IMG/VR virus record: IMGVR_UViG_3300035698_022607
Span: 1 to 39,131 of that record
DNA length: 39,131 nucleotides
From: a virus
Strand: one strand, 5' to 3'
In this document: positions 1-8,075 of the stretch, piece by piece
Layout of the letters: every line of letters starts with the position of its first letter
Position numbering within the stretch: position 1 is the first letter of the stretch
The notes under the pieces: model-generated
Told to the model about the DNA's origin: nothing
Database searches by the model: none
What the model saw: only the letters and a program-made list of their open reading frames with translations
Made by a program: the position numbers and the translations under genes

Positions 1-2
1 TC

Positions 3-398
3 TATCGGGCTTACCACAATCTCAAGGGTTTGGTGTTCTCAGTCGGGATTATGTGGCTATTCTTTGCGGTCGCTTGCTTAGAACTTGAGAAAAAAGCCCA
101 ACCAGAGAACTTTGGAAGTCTGTTGGACGTAGCGTGGTTCACTATCGTTACAGGCACGACTGTGGGCTATGGTGATGCGTACCCCGGCACTATATGGGGG
201 AAGATCTTTGTTGGTTTGATGCTTGTGCCGATGATTGGGACTATTGGTATGGCTATTTCGGCCTTTTCCAATGCCTCTGATTCAGTCCAAGCACTCGAAG
301 ATGATCCAAGTATTGACCCACTTGCCGAATGGCAGAAAGAACGGGATCGGATCAAGAATCGTAAGAAGATGGACCATGATTATCATATGGCGGAATAA
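3..398 (+). CDS. Potassium-channel-like membrane protein, 5' end outside window
   Basis: The open frame runs in from the left edge, so the N-terminus is missing; a TTG at 30 is available as a start but the frame is open upstream of it. The visible order is a hydrophobic segment (GLVFSVGIMWLFFAVACLEL), a pore helix, the K+-channel selectivity filter TTVGYGD (filter codons 159-176), and a second hydrophobic segment (KIFVGLMLVPMIGTIGMAIS), followed by a charged cytoplasmic tail of about 45 residues. This TM1-pore-TM2 layout with TVGYGD is the family signature of K+ channels; four subunits would form the pore in the membrane. A role for a phage, such as changing host membrane potential, is inference. 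The stop at 396-398 directly abuts the stop of the convergent lipoprotein gene. Confidence 0.8.
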   Translation, partial: YRAYHNLKGLVFSVGIMWLFFAVACLELEKKAQPENFGSLLDVAWFTIVTGTTVGYGDAYPGTIWGKIFVGLMLVPMIGTIGMAISAFSNASDSVQALEDDPSIDPLAEWQKERDRIKNRKKMDHDYHMAE

Positions 399-794
399 TC
401 AAAGTTTTTTCGCTGTCCCACTTATTGCTCGTTTGGAATTCTTTCCTTTGATGGCTCCTTCCATCTTTCCATCAGATATTTCCATCACGGTATTCTGAGT
501 GAAGTATGAAGTCACCATTGTTGTTGTGATCGTCAACGTTCCTTCAGATTCTTCATAATCAACAGACAAATTGTCTCGATCAGTGGGAGTGGTCCATGTC
601 CCGCTGTTGTTTAGGTGCTCACGGCTTTCGTCGGATAAGACGAAATAATGCACGAACCCATCTTCGCCGTCGATGATGATTGCCCATACTTCATAGCCTG
701 CATCGGTATCTGCTTTGAGGGGTTCGTACGAAGCTGGACCTGTGTTTGAACAACCAGAGACAAAGAGCAGGCAAAGGATTAGTGATCGGATCAT
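399..794 (-). CDS. Small predicted lipoprotein
   Basis: A 131-residue protein. The frame is open further upstream, but the ATG at 794 is preferred because a GGAGA Shine-Dalgarno lies about 7 nt before it and the product then begins with a lipoprotein signal peptide: MIRS, a hydrophobic stretch, and the lipobox LFVSGC with the acylated Cys about 14 residues in. The mature part is polar, rich in Thr, Ser, Asp and Glu, with no domain I recognise. It is on the same strand as, and downstream of, the probable baseplate hub gene and convergent with the channel gene. Phage lipoproteins can act in superinfection exclusion or lysis; which applies here is not visible. Confidence 0.65.
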   Translation of the reverse strand: MIRSLILCLLFVSGCSNTGPASYEPLKADTDAGYEVWAIIIDGEDGFVHYFVLSDESREHLNNSGTWTTPTDRDNLSVDYEESEGTLTITTTMVTSYFTQNTVMEISDGKMEGAIKGKNSKRAISGTAKKL

Positions 795-841
795 AGTATA
801 TCTCCATGTGTGAATAGTCATTACCACCCACATTAAATACA

Positions 842-2161
842 TTATGAACCGCTGCCGCCACCGACTTTTTCCGCTACTGCGTCGTGGTCGAAACGTGCGA
901 GATATACATCTGTAAACCAGAATCCACGTTCGACGCGGTGATGGAAGCCATAAACGAGCCAATTTCCGGTCATCCACCAAAATGGCTTGTCTTTACCGCT
1001 TGCTGCTTTAGCACTAGTCCATTTGATGAAGGCTGTATCAACACCCAAGCCTTCACAACTTGACCATTCTCCGTGTCCTATACATTCGATTTTGACACGC
1101 ATGAGGGCGTTGACTAGGTTGAGCCACATTGCTCTTGGTCGACCGTCAATATACTCTTCATACCGAAGTCCCAAATCTCCTGCTGAGTAAACTTCCGGAA
1201 TTGTGGTCACTGATGACCAGCCGACTTGTTGTGGTTCAGCATCTGGTGGCTTGGTGAAGCCTTGATCGTCCTTGATCTTAGCGATTTTCTTGTTTGGTGT
1301 TCTGGCGTCTTTAACGAAGACTTTCTCTTCATCTTTATCTGTGATCCTATCCAGATATTGGCCAGAAACTGCCGCGATGCCTTGTGTGATCAATTTGGTT
1401 TGAACTGCTGATAGAGCGTTATCGGCTAAAAATTCCCAATTGCGGATCGTATCATGTGAATCTTGGTCCATGAAGCGATAGAATCCACGTTGTGTGGATG
1501 GTAATTCAGCTTGCTCTTTGATGACTAATTTGGTTCCATCTGGTGCGAACACCCATTGGGTCTTTTTCCGTGTGACGGCTGATGACCAGTCGAAGAGTGA
1601 CGCGATGAACGTCTTGGGGTCTTGTCGCATCATCCACCATTTGCCCTCTTCAGAGTCCACAGTTCTTCCTATATCGAGATCGACGGCTGGTGCATATTCT
1701 TCGACGACTTGCTTGATAGCATCGCTGACTCTGCCTTTATACAGTCCTCCGTTGCCGTCTCCCATATTTAGGAACCATGATGGTGGGTCCATCGCCACGA
1801 ATTCGAGCAGACCATTATCGGCAGATTGTTCGCCGACTGCTTTGAGTGAAAGCAGATATGCGACTTGTCTGTCTTTGGTTGCTGTTTCTGGGAAGGATGT
1901 TTCTGCTTTGGTCCCCCAGCGAATCTGAAATATAACGGGGACTGGTCGGGTTCTGGCTTCTTTGAAATATCCAGAGTCAACGAGTTGATTTAAGATGTTG
2001 AAGTTTGGATCTACGAGTTTCCCTTTGATGGTGTAGCCACCGTTAACCATGCCCTTGAATTCGAATTTGGAGAGCATTTTTCCTACGTCTTGCTCTCCAC
2101 CGGTAGGTAAATCGAAAATAAGAGTGATTTGCGGTCTGGCTTTAGCCTTGGGAACTGACAT
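842..2161 (-). CDS. Probable baseplate hub / central tail protein (gp27-like)
   Basis: A 439-residue soluble protein. The C-terminal part has the pattern WLNLVNALMRV..CIGHGEW, then FWWMTGNWLVYGFHHRVERGFWFTDVYLARFDHDA; an ending in which a 'tG.WlVyGf.H' strand is followed by 'W.TdvyLARfDhDA' is what I associate with tail hub proteins of contractile-tail phages. The N-terminus contains GMVNGGYTIKGKLVDPNFN, typical of a beta-rich structural fold. If correct, it forms the hub ring above the gp5-like spike encoded at 9063-11267. It is the only tail gene on the minus strand. The start overlaps the start codon of the divergent small gene at 2160, and its only Shine-Dalgarno-like AGGA is about 14 nt away. 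Assignment rests on pattern memory and context. Confidence 0.5.
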   Translation of the reverse strand: MSVPKAKARPQITLIFDLPTGGEQDVGKMLSKFEFKGMVNGGYTIKGKLVDPNFNILNQLVDSGYFKEARTRPVPVIFQIRWGTKAETSFPETATKDRQVAYLLSLKAVGEQSADNGLLEFVAMDPPSWFLNMGDGNGGLYKGRVSDAIKQVVEEYAPAVDLDIGRTVDSEEGKWWMMRQDPKTFIASLFDWSSAVTRKKTQWVFAPDGTKLVIKEQAELPSTQRGFYRFMDQDSHDTIRNWEFLADNALSAVQTKLITQGIAAVSGQYLDRITDKDEEKVFVKDARTPNKKIAKIKDDQGFTKPPDAEPQQVGWSSVTTIPEVYSAGDLGLRYEEYIDGRPRAMWLNLVNALMRVKIECIGHGEWSSCEGLGVDTAFIKWTSAKAASGKDKPFWWMTGNWLVYGFHHRVERGFWFTDVYLARFDHDAVAEKVGGGSGS

Positions 2162-2444
2162 GGAATTACTTTATATCCTTTATCGACCAGTTGGTAAACA
2201 GTCGAAGTATCTACTACTATACCCGCTAGGGAATCGTAACGGCAAGTTGTGTGCTATTGCGACCGGCAAGATACCACGGGGAGAAGTCAATCGGATTCGT
2301 GCGAACAAGGAACGACTGGCAACTCTATCTTTGGAACGGAAACTTGTATGGATCAAGCACAACTGCCCGACTGCGTATAACAAAGGGTACAAGGAGATCT
2401 TCGACAGGAATTATTCTGTTGTCAGCAAGCACCCACTGACCTAA
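2160..2444 (+). CDS. Small basic hypothetical protein
   Basis: A 94-residue frame starting MELLYILYRPVGKQSKYLLL and ending KHPLT. It is rich in Lys, Arg and Tyr, with no domain I recognise. ATG 2160-2162 is chosen because GGGAA lies about 7 nt upstream, although the frame is open back to 2049 inside the opposite-strand hub gene. The start codon overlaps that gene's start codon (ACATGG), so there is no intergenic space for two promoters. The opposite strand here also has a 70-codon frame with no ribosome site and a less plausible composition. Reality of the gene is moderately supported only. Confidence 0.45.
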   Translation: MELLYILYRPVGKQSKYLLLYPLGNRNGKLCAIATGKIPRGEVNRIRANKERLATLSLERKLVWIKHNCPTAYNKGYKEIFDRNYSVVSKHPLT

Positions 2445-2453
2445 TGTATTTAA

Positions 2454-2506
2454 CCAGTTGGCGGCTGGTGCAACATTCAGCTAGAAACCAACCCTTAGCC
2501 AACTGG
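2454..2506 (+). promoter_or_regulatory. 9-bp inverted repeat reaching the WGR gene's Shine-Dalgarno
   Basis: CCAGTTGGC (2454-2462) is exactly complementary to GCCAACTGG (2498-2506), separated by 35 nt. The right arm ends in the first bases of the GGGAGA ribosome-binding site (2505-2510) of the gene starting at 2516, so folding could limit translation. A possible sigma-70 promoter lies just upstream: TTGTCA at 2419-2424, 17-nt spacer, weak -10 TAATGT at 2442-2447. Both functions are inference. Confidence 0.3.
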
Positions 2507-2515
2507 GAGAACACA

Positions 2516-3130
2516 ATGTCGTGGTATGATCGCTACAAAGACGAAAAAATCCTCATCCACCAAGGCGATGAGCACAACAAATTCTGGGCCGCGTCTTGGG
2601 ACGACAAGACGAATAAGGTCAATGTCCGCTGGGGTCGCCTTGGCACCAAAGGCCAATCTCAAGTCAAGGAATTCGGCGGCAACTATTCCGCTGTCAATTT
2701 CATCGACGGCAAGTTCCGAGAAAAACGCCGGAAGGGCTACTCTGACACTTTCAACGGCAAGCCGATCACACAAGCGGCCATGGACCGTTTGCACACCGAA
2801 GCGGCCATCGTAGGCACCCAGAATAAGTGCCACGACTTCCAATGGGTCGAAATCGATATCGTCGGGGACACCGTTTCTTTCAAGGAAATCCCCGAAGAAC
2901 GTCTTTACGATCCCGACTGTCATCCGGCCATTCTCGTCGATTTCGAAACCCGGAAAGACGTCGGAGGCCGCGACAAGTTCAAATTTCTCTTCACCCTTGA
3001 AGACACCTACGACATTCTCGGCCACTCTCAAAAAGCGACCAAGAGTCAGTTGGTTGCCGCTGGTCATCCGATGCGGAAAATGGTGGATAAGGTGGAAGAG
3101 GCTATTGGACGAAGCCTCTCCGCCGCGTAG
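2516..3130 (+). CDS. WGR-domain protein
   Basis: A 204-residue protein. ATG 2516 is preferred over upstream in-frame codons because GGGAGA sits 5-6 nt before it. Residues about 15-75 form a WGR domain: HNKFWAASWDDKTNKVNVRWGRLG, with W39-G40-R41 as the signature and the usual following GTKGQSQVKEF. WGR domains are best known from PARP enzymes, where they bind nucleic acid, and also occur alone in bacterial proteins. No ADP-ribosyl-transferase domain is present; the remaining roughly 125 residues are not recognised. Codons end in C far more often than in the tail genes that follow, as in the next gene, suggesting that these two form a distinct accessory block. Confidence 0.75.
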   Translation: MSWYDRYKDEKILIHQGDEHNKFWAASWDDKTNKVNVRWGRLGTKGQSQVKEFGGNYSAVNFIDGKFREKRRKGYSDTFNGKPITQAAMDRLHTEAAIVGTQNKCHDFQWVEIDIVGDTVSFKEIPEERLYDPDCHPAILVDFETRKDVGGRDKFKFLFTLEDTYDILGHSQKATKSQLVAAGHPMRKMVDKVEEAIGRSLSAA

Positions 3131-3199
3131 TAGGGATTCTCACGTATTTCAAAATTAACGTGGGGCTCCCGTATGCAACATTTGGGTAGGAGAAAAACA

Positions 3200-3592
3200 A
3201 TGACAACCTTCACTACCCGATACTTCGACAATTCCATCAATGAATGGATTGAAACCCGCGAAATCCACGACCGTGTGGTCGAAATTCGTGGGATGAATGT
3301 CAACGAAGTGGCAGCATGTAGCGAAAACCTGCAAACTGAATGCCGCATCGACCCAAGTTACGAGAATACCTATGAGTTCCGTGTGCTGGCTAAGGTCACC
3401 ATGCGAGTGATTCAGGAATGCCGTAATCGCGGCGATGCCCGCACTCGCCGTGCACCCAGCAAACCGGTTACGGTCGGTGGGGTACTCTCAGCAGTGGTTC
3501 AAGGAATTGTCCTTGGTGAAATCGCTTCTGACGTGTGGTCCGGCAGAGACGGAAAAGGTGGAATGCGTCAATACCTTAGGGAACAAAAATAA
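3200..3592 (+). CDS. Hypothetical protein, 130 aa
   Basis: Start ATG 3200 has AGGAG at 3188-3192 with a 7-nt spacer; the in-frame ATG at 3173 lacks one. The N-terminal half is polar and beta-like (MTTFTTRYFDNSINEWIETR). The C-terminal half holds a basic patch (RGDARTRRAPSK), then a moderately hydrophobic stretch (VGGVLSAVVQGIVLGEIASD) that could be one amphipathic or membrane helix, and a charged tail. No family recognised. Codon use resembles the preceding WGR gene, and the two are followed by a shared strong hairpin, so they are probably co-transcribed. Confidence 0.6.
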   Translation: MTTFTTRYFDNSINEWIETREIHDRVVEIRGMNVNEVAACSENLQTECRIDPSYENTYEFRVLAKVTMRVIQECRNRGDARTRRAPSKPVTVGGVLSAVVQGIVLGEIASDVWSGRDGKGGMRQYLREQK

Positions 3593-3617
3593 CGCAGCTT
3601 CCTCCGTGGAAAGTAGC

Positions 3618-3649
3618 ACGAGCCCCGACGCGGCCACGTCGGGGCTCGT
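3618..3649 (+). terminator. 13-bp perfect hairpin, probable terminator
   Basis: ACGAGCCCCGACG (3618-3630) pairs perfectly with CGTCGGGGCTCGT (3637-3649) around a 6-nt loop. It begins 26 bases after the stop of the 130-aa gene. No U-tract follows, so it may be a weak intrinsic terminator, a processing site or an mRNA-stabilising hairpin. It separates the accessory block from the tail module. Confidence 0.6.
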
Positions 3650-3702
3650 TGCGTATCTGGGCTGCGGACCCGACAGCCATGCCGAAGGCGAAGATAAATA
3701 AG

Positions 3703-3732
3703 TTGACATAGAAATCCCTGTGTCTGTATTCA
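3703..3732 (+). promoter_or_regulatory. Possible sigma-70-like promoter for the tail module
   Basis: A perfect -35 TTGACA (3703-3708) is followed after 18 nt by a poor -10 TATTCA (3727-3732). It lies between the hairpin at 3618-3649 and the tape measure start at 3745. The weak -10 and the very short distance to the start codon (about 5 nt from the expected +1) make this uncertain; the transcript would be nearly leaderless. Confidence 0.3.
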
Positions 3733-3744
3733 TCTGAGAACAGC

Positions 3745-6700
3745 ATGGCCGTTGACCCCAATGTTTACGCACTCTCAATCCAACTTGATTTGGATTCTGC
3801 TCAAGCACATTCATCACTCGATGAGTTTGGGCAGATGGCGTCTAATATTGAAGAAAAGGTGTCAGCAGCCGCCCAGAACTCCCTAAATTCTATTTCTGGG
3901 ATGGTGGATGACCTGAATCAGCAATTGGCTGCGGCGGTCGCTACTACGGGTGAATTCACTTCCGCCTCTGGTAAACTTGAAGTCAATCTGTCCCAAGCGG
4001 CGTCTTCTCTGAGTGACATGTATGACACTCAGGCAGATAGTCTGCAAGATCTGGAGAAGAGACTTGAGCATCTTCAGAAAATCGATAAGCTCCAAGAGGG
4101 GCTTGAGAAATCTCTCGTAAAAGAGCACAAAACGGGGGAGGAGTATCTTGACTTAATCAATCGTTGGATAAGTTCATTGGAGAGTAAAAATCTCGTCCAT
4201 GATACTGAAGCCGGGATGATTAAGGCAGAACATGGATTACTCCAGAATCTGACCAAAGAAACGGGCTCTCTGAAAGAGAATTTGGAGGAATCCGTAGATG
4301 TGATGGGTAAGCTCAAAACTGCGACATTCGCGGTGTGGGCACTTATCAAGAACTTCGACAAAGAGACGGAAAACTTTGTAACCGCGAATTATCGTGTATA
4401 TGGGTCTCAACAGCAGATAGTCAATAGCACACGAGAATTATCTGCAGAATTTGGAATCTTCCGAGAAGAGGCGATCGCCACGTATAAAGCGTTGGCGGAC
4501 GTTAAAACACCTCGTGATGAGATTTATAAGCTTTCTGCTACTGTTGGTCAAGCGAACCGTGTCACTGGTGTCAGTGTTGATGTTTTAGCGGAGTATACCC
4601 GCGAACTTCGTGGTGCTGGATTCGACGCGGAACGAACACGCAAACAAATCGACATGATGTCGGCGGCTCAGCGTGCTTTTGGACTGTCAACTTATGATGT
4701 TCAGAAAGCACTTGAATCAAGCAGCCTTTCTATGGAAGAGCAAGTAGTCTTCTTCGGGAAGGATGCTCCTGAAGCATTCATGAAGGCCAATCTTGGCTTA
4801 CGTGGCGTTGCTAAAGAATTGGGAGTCAACCAAAAAGCAGCCGACGACTGGGTTAAGACCTTACAGCTTACAGGTGTGGAAGCGGCGATTGTATGGGAAG
4901 GCTTCGCTGGAATTTCTGCAGATGCTTCGATTAAAGACAAATTCGAAGCTATGGGAGCGGCATCTAGAAACTTTACGGCTGATCTTGGGCTTACCCAACG
5001 TCAGATGCAAGGTTTGGACTCGATGTCCAATGGTCAACAAGAAACATTGGAAAAACTCACTAAAAAATTTGGTCTCACCACCGACCAGCTCTTTATGATG
5101 GCTCGTGCGGAAGAGGAGTTAACCGCAGAGCAGAAGAAGTCCATGCTGACCATGGCAGGTATCGAAAAGGCATTCGCAGACCAGATAGCGGCGGATAAAA
5201 GATGGGCAGAGAGTATGCGGACTCTCACTGCTCAATTGAATCAGCTTAAATCCGCCATCAATGCGGTCATAGGGTTCTTAGTACAACTCATGGCTGATGC
5301 TCTCATTCCAGTCTTGCAAGCTTTGAATTGGGTGGTCCAAGCGATTGGTGTGTTCATTGGAATGATTCGATCCGCTGTCGGCTGGATGGAAGAATGGATT
5401 CCAGGTTTTAGTATTCTGATGAACGTCATCAGGTTTGTCGGTGGTGCACTGCTTATTTTGATAGGCATTTTGGTGATTGCTGGTATAGCATTAGCAGCAC
5501 TTGCCACAACATTCTCCACTACTACGGGAATAATCAGAGGCAGTCTAAATATTATCCGTATGATCGGACGATCGATCGTCGCCATGGCTGAAGCTATTGG
5601 CCAATCGATCAGAGCGATATTCACTGGTCTTGGTCAAGGACTCGCCGCTTTAGGTAATTCTGTTAGACCTGTCATTATCCCGCTGATGCAACTCGGTCTT
5701 GCTGTACTGCTTGTTGGTGCTGGATTCTGGTTGATGGGCATGGGGATGGCGGCGGCTGCGGAACATGGATGGGCTGCGGTTGGTATGCTTGTCGCGATGA
5801 CGGTTGCGATGATTGTTATGCTCGTTGCCTTTGCTATTATTGCAACTGTGGCCGGTCCTTTAATCCCATTGATGCTCGGATTGGCCTTTGTTGTTCTGAT
5901 TCTGGGTGCAGCGGCTATGCTGGCTGGAGTCGGCATGCACTTGATGGGCGGGGCTGTCGAAGCAATCGCCGCATACGGATTAGCTGCTGCTGCCGCCATG
6001 CCAGCCCTTGCTGGCGGTATCTTGATGCTTGCTGCTGCTGGATTGATCGGTTTTGCTGGTATTATGCTTTTGGCCGTGGCCTTATGGGCCTTAGTGGTTC
6101 CAGTATTATTGCTTGGTATCGGAATGTCGATGCTGGCTACTGGGCTTAATTCACTCAATGCCGACACTATTGTCCCAATTGCCCAAGCTCTCTTACAAGC
6201 TTCGTTGTACTTCTTGGGTGCAGGACTCGTTCTTATTCTTGCTGGTCCGCTGCTCGCTGTTGGTGCCGGTGCTATTTTGGCGGCTTCTCTGGTACTCATG
6301 GTTGCCGCACCGTTCTTGATTATTGCATCAGTGCTGATGGTAACGGCTGGTGGGATCATGTTTGCTGCCGGGGTGGGATTGCTTTCAGCCGCTGTTATGT
6401 TGTTTGCTGCTGGAATGCTTATACTTCCAGCGGGTGTGATGTTGGCGATTGGTGCTGGATTACTGGCTGTCGCTGCTCCACTACTAGGAATCGCTGGCGT
6501 ACTCTTGATTCCAGCAGCAATCGCATTGGGGATTGGAGCAGTATTCCTTGGAGTTGCTGCCGCACTGTTATTACCAGCCGCATTGATGACCATGGTAGCC
6601 GGAGTTGCTATCGGTATCGGTGGTACGATGATGCTCAAGGGCATGGTATCGATGATGGCTGCTGCTGGGATGATGGCTGGAGCAGCTTGGACAATGTTCT

Positions 6701-7392
6701 GGGCGGCTGGGGCTTTGGCGGTTGCTATTGCCTTCTTGGCTCCAATAGCACCGGTTATGATGGCTGTCGGTGTAATGATGGCTATTGGCGGGGCGGGCCT
6801 TCTGGTTGGGGCTGTGGCAATTTACTATGCCGCAATGATCATGATGGCTGGTGCTGTTCTACTTCAGCCCGCCGCTGCACTTATGCAGACAGCAATGGAC
6901 ATGATATTGCCTGCTGCGATTAAGACTTATCAGGCTGGAATGTGGTTCGTGGTTGGTGCAAGCATGATGTTGCTTGGGGCCGTCATGTTGTTGGGTGCTG
7001 TGTTTGCTATTGCTGGTACAGCATTAGTCATGCTCTTCACCATACCGGTTTTGATGGCTGCAGCAATTGCTTATTTAGGAGCGTCAACGATCATGCTTAT
7101 TGGGAGCATGGCCCTAATGTTGGCAGCTACGATCATGATTTCTGCTGCGAACTTGCTTCATCTTGGTTCGGTGCTGGTTTCTGGGGCCGCTAGTCGATTG
7201 ATAGCGGCGGATGCCTTAATGATGATTGCTTCGGTTAGTATGCTGAAGACTTCAGTATTCTTAATCGCCGCAGCCGGGGGTTCTGTTTACGGCATCACTC
7301 GCATTGTTCTGGGCTGCGGCTTGGTTGGTCCCAGCAGCGATTGGGATCTACGTTGGAATGTCGTGGTTGGAGACCGCCACAAAAAGATTTAG
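3745..7392 (+). CDS. Tail tape measure protein, N-terminal and hydrophobic part (frame broken near the end)
   Basis: The 1215-residue frame has a coiled-coil-rich, polar N-terminal third (for example residues about 75-200, with LQDLEKRLEHLQKIDKLQEGLEKSL), a middle resembling phage tail tape measure proteins, and from about residue 502 roughly 680 residues of almost unbroken Ala/Gly/Leu/Met/Ile/Val sequence forming many potential membrane helices. Tape measure proteins set tail length and often carry membrane-active segments used in DNA ejection. The last 37 or so residues after the G5 run at 7276-7280 look like out-of-frame sequence. The +1 frame continues the hydrophobic pattern and the protein to 8074. 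Identification rests on size, composition and position before the baseplate genes. Confidence 0.8.
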   Translation: MAVDPNVYALSIQLDLDSAQAHSSLDEFGQMASNIEEKVSAAAQNSLNSISGMVDDLNQQLAAAVATTGEFTSASGKLEVNLSQAASSLSDMYDTQADSLQDLEKRLEHLQKIDKLQEGLEKSLVKEHKTGEEYLDLINRWISSLESKNLVHDTEAGMIKAEHGLLQNLTKETGSLKENLEESVDVMGKLKTATFAVWALIKNFDKETENFVTANYRVYGSQQQIVNSTRELSAEFGIFREEAIATYKALADVKTPRDEIYKLSATVGQANRVTGVSVDVLAEYTRELRGAGFDAERTRKQIDMMSAAQRAFGLSTYDVQKALESSSLSMEEQVVFFGKDAPEAFMKANLGLRGVAKELGVNQKAADDWVKTLQLTGVEAAIVWEGFAGISADASIKDKFEAMGAASRNFTADLGLTQRQMQGLDSMSNGQQETLEKLTKKFGLTTDQLFMMARAEEELTAEQKKSMLTMAGIEKAFADQIAADKRWAESMRTLTAQLNQLKSAINAVIGFLVQLMADALIPVLQALNWVVQAIGVFIGMIRSAVGWMEEWIPGFSILMNVIRFVGGALLILIGILVIAGIALAALATTFSTTTGIIRGSLNIIRMIGRSIVAMAEAIGQSIRAIFTGLGQGLAALGNSVRPVIIPLMQLGLAVLLVGAGFWLMGMGMAAAAEHGWAAVGMLVAMTVAMIVMLVAFAIIATVAGPLIPLMLGLAFVVLILGAAAMLAGVGMHLMGGAVEAIAAYGLAAAAAMPALAGGILMLAAAGLIGFAGIMLLAVALWALVVPVLLLGIGMSMLATGLNSLNADTIVPIAQALLQASLYFLGAGLVLILAGPLLAVGAGAILAASLVLMVAAPFLIIASVLMVTAGGIMFAAGVGLLSAAVMLFAAGMLILPAGVMLAIGAGLLAVAAPLLGIAGVLLIPAAIALGIGAVFLGVAAALLLPAALMTMVAGVAIGIGGTMMLKGMVSMMAAAGMMAGAAWTMFWAAGALAVAIAFLAPIAPVMMAVGVMMAIGGAGLLVGAVAIYYAAMIMMAGAVLLQPAAALMQTAMDMILPAAIKTYQAGMWFVVGASMMLLGAVMLLGAVFAIAGTALVMLFTIPVLMAAAIAYLGASTIMLIGSMALMLAATIMISAANLLHLGSVLVSGAASRLIAADALMMIASVSMLKTSVFLIAAAGGSVYGITRIVLGCGLVGPSSDWDLRWNVVVGDRHKKI
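7276..7280 (+). other. Frame break in the tape measure gene at a G5 run
   Basis: The upstream frame reads LIAAAGGSVYGI and is plausible to GCC GGG. Dropping one G from the GGGGG run gives LIAAAGVLFTASLALFWAAAW, which restores the hydrophobic pattern and joins the frame ending at 8074. The downstream frame is open back to 7265 (TAA at 7262-7264), so the shift must lie between 7265 and 7392. Consistent with a one-base insertion, a sequencing error, or less likely a programmed +1 shift. Confidence 0.65.
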
Positions 7393-8074
7393 ACGGTCTA
7401 CTGACGATATTGCAAAAATGGGCAAAGGGATGCATGAGTTTGCCCTTGCTTTCGAGATCATGTCCAACGCTCCTATTGGCTCTATCAAGATGGCAGTCGA
7501 TTCAGCACTTGAAGCGATGCCTGGAATTAGTAAATTGGCTGGTGGGCTGGATAAATCGGCTGTTAAATTCCAATCTGCAGCCGATAAATTTGTGAAGCCG
7601 GTTACTGAGATCGCCAATAGTCTAGAACAACTTGGTACAGCAATGGCCAATGTTGGCCAGCAAGGCATGACAGTCCAGACGGATATGGACAAGCTCGGTG
7701 GTATGTTGGACAAATACACCAACTTACTCGAAGGCACCGCAACCAGAATTGAAATGGCTGTGGTGGCAAAAGCTATTCCAGCCATGGCAACCGCGAGATC
7801 AGAAGGTCTTGAAGATGCTGTACGGTCTGAAGCGATCACTACCGTACAGGTCATGGATAAAACTGAGGGCGATGCTCAGAAAGTAAATGAGCAAACGGTT
7901 TTATTGGGTACAATGGCGGCTAGTTTGGCTGATATCAACGAGAAGATGGGTGGTATGACAGAGGGTGGCGGTACCGAATTGACTACTATTGTGGAGCTAC
8001 TGGAAACGTACTTGCCTAGTATCACGGTTAAAGACGAAGGTCTTACTACCGAATTTAACCAGTGGATGAAATAA
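7304..8074 (+). CDS. Tail tape measure protein, C-terminal part in the +1 frame
   Basis: A 256-codon frame with a nominal TTG at 7304 and no ribosome-binding site; it is read here as the continuation of the gene starting at 3745. It starts with the end of the hydrophobic region (FWAAAWLVPAAIGIYVGMSW), followed by about 230 residues of amphipathic, helix-prone sequence rich in Ala, Met, Lys and Glu, including TATRIEMAVVAKAIPAMATA and ADINEKMGGMTEGGG. That matches the polar C-terminal segment of a tape measure protein that docks to the baseplate hub. The next gene starts one base after its stop. Confidence 0.65.
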   Translation: MFWAAAWLVPAAIGIYVGMSWLETATKRFRRSTDDIAKMGKGMHEFALAFEIMSNAPIGSIKMAVDSALEAMPGISKLAGGLDKSAVKFQSAADKFVKPVTEIANSLEQLGTAMANVGQQGMTVQTDMDKLGGMLDKYTNLLEGTATRIEMAVVAKAIPAMATARSEGLEDAVRSEAITTVQVMDKTEGDAQKVNEQTVLLGTMAASLADINEKMGGMTEGGGTELTTIVELLETYLPSITVKDEGLTTEFNQWMK

Positions 8075-8075
8075 A

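Noticed and set aside
5634-6644. A 336-codon minus-strand frame opposite the tape measure
   Set aside because: Its composition (Ala, Ile, Pro, Ser) is the mirror of the Ala/Gly/Met-rich tape measure codons; no start signal or domain.
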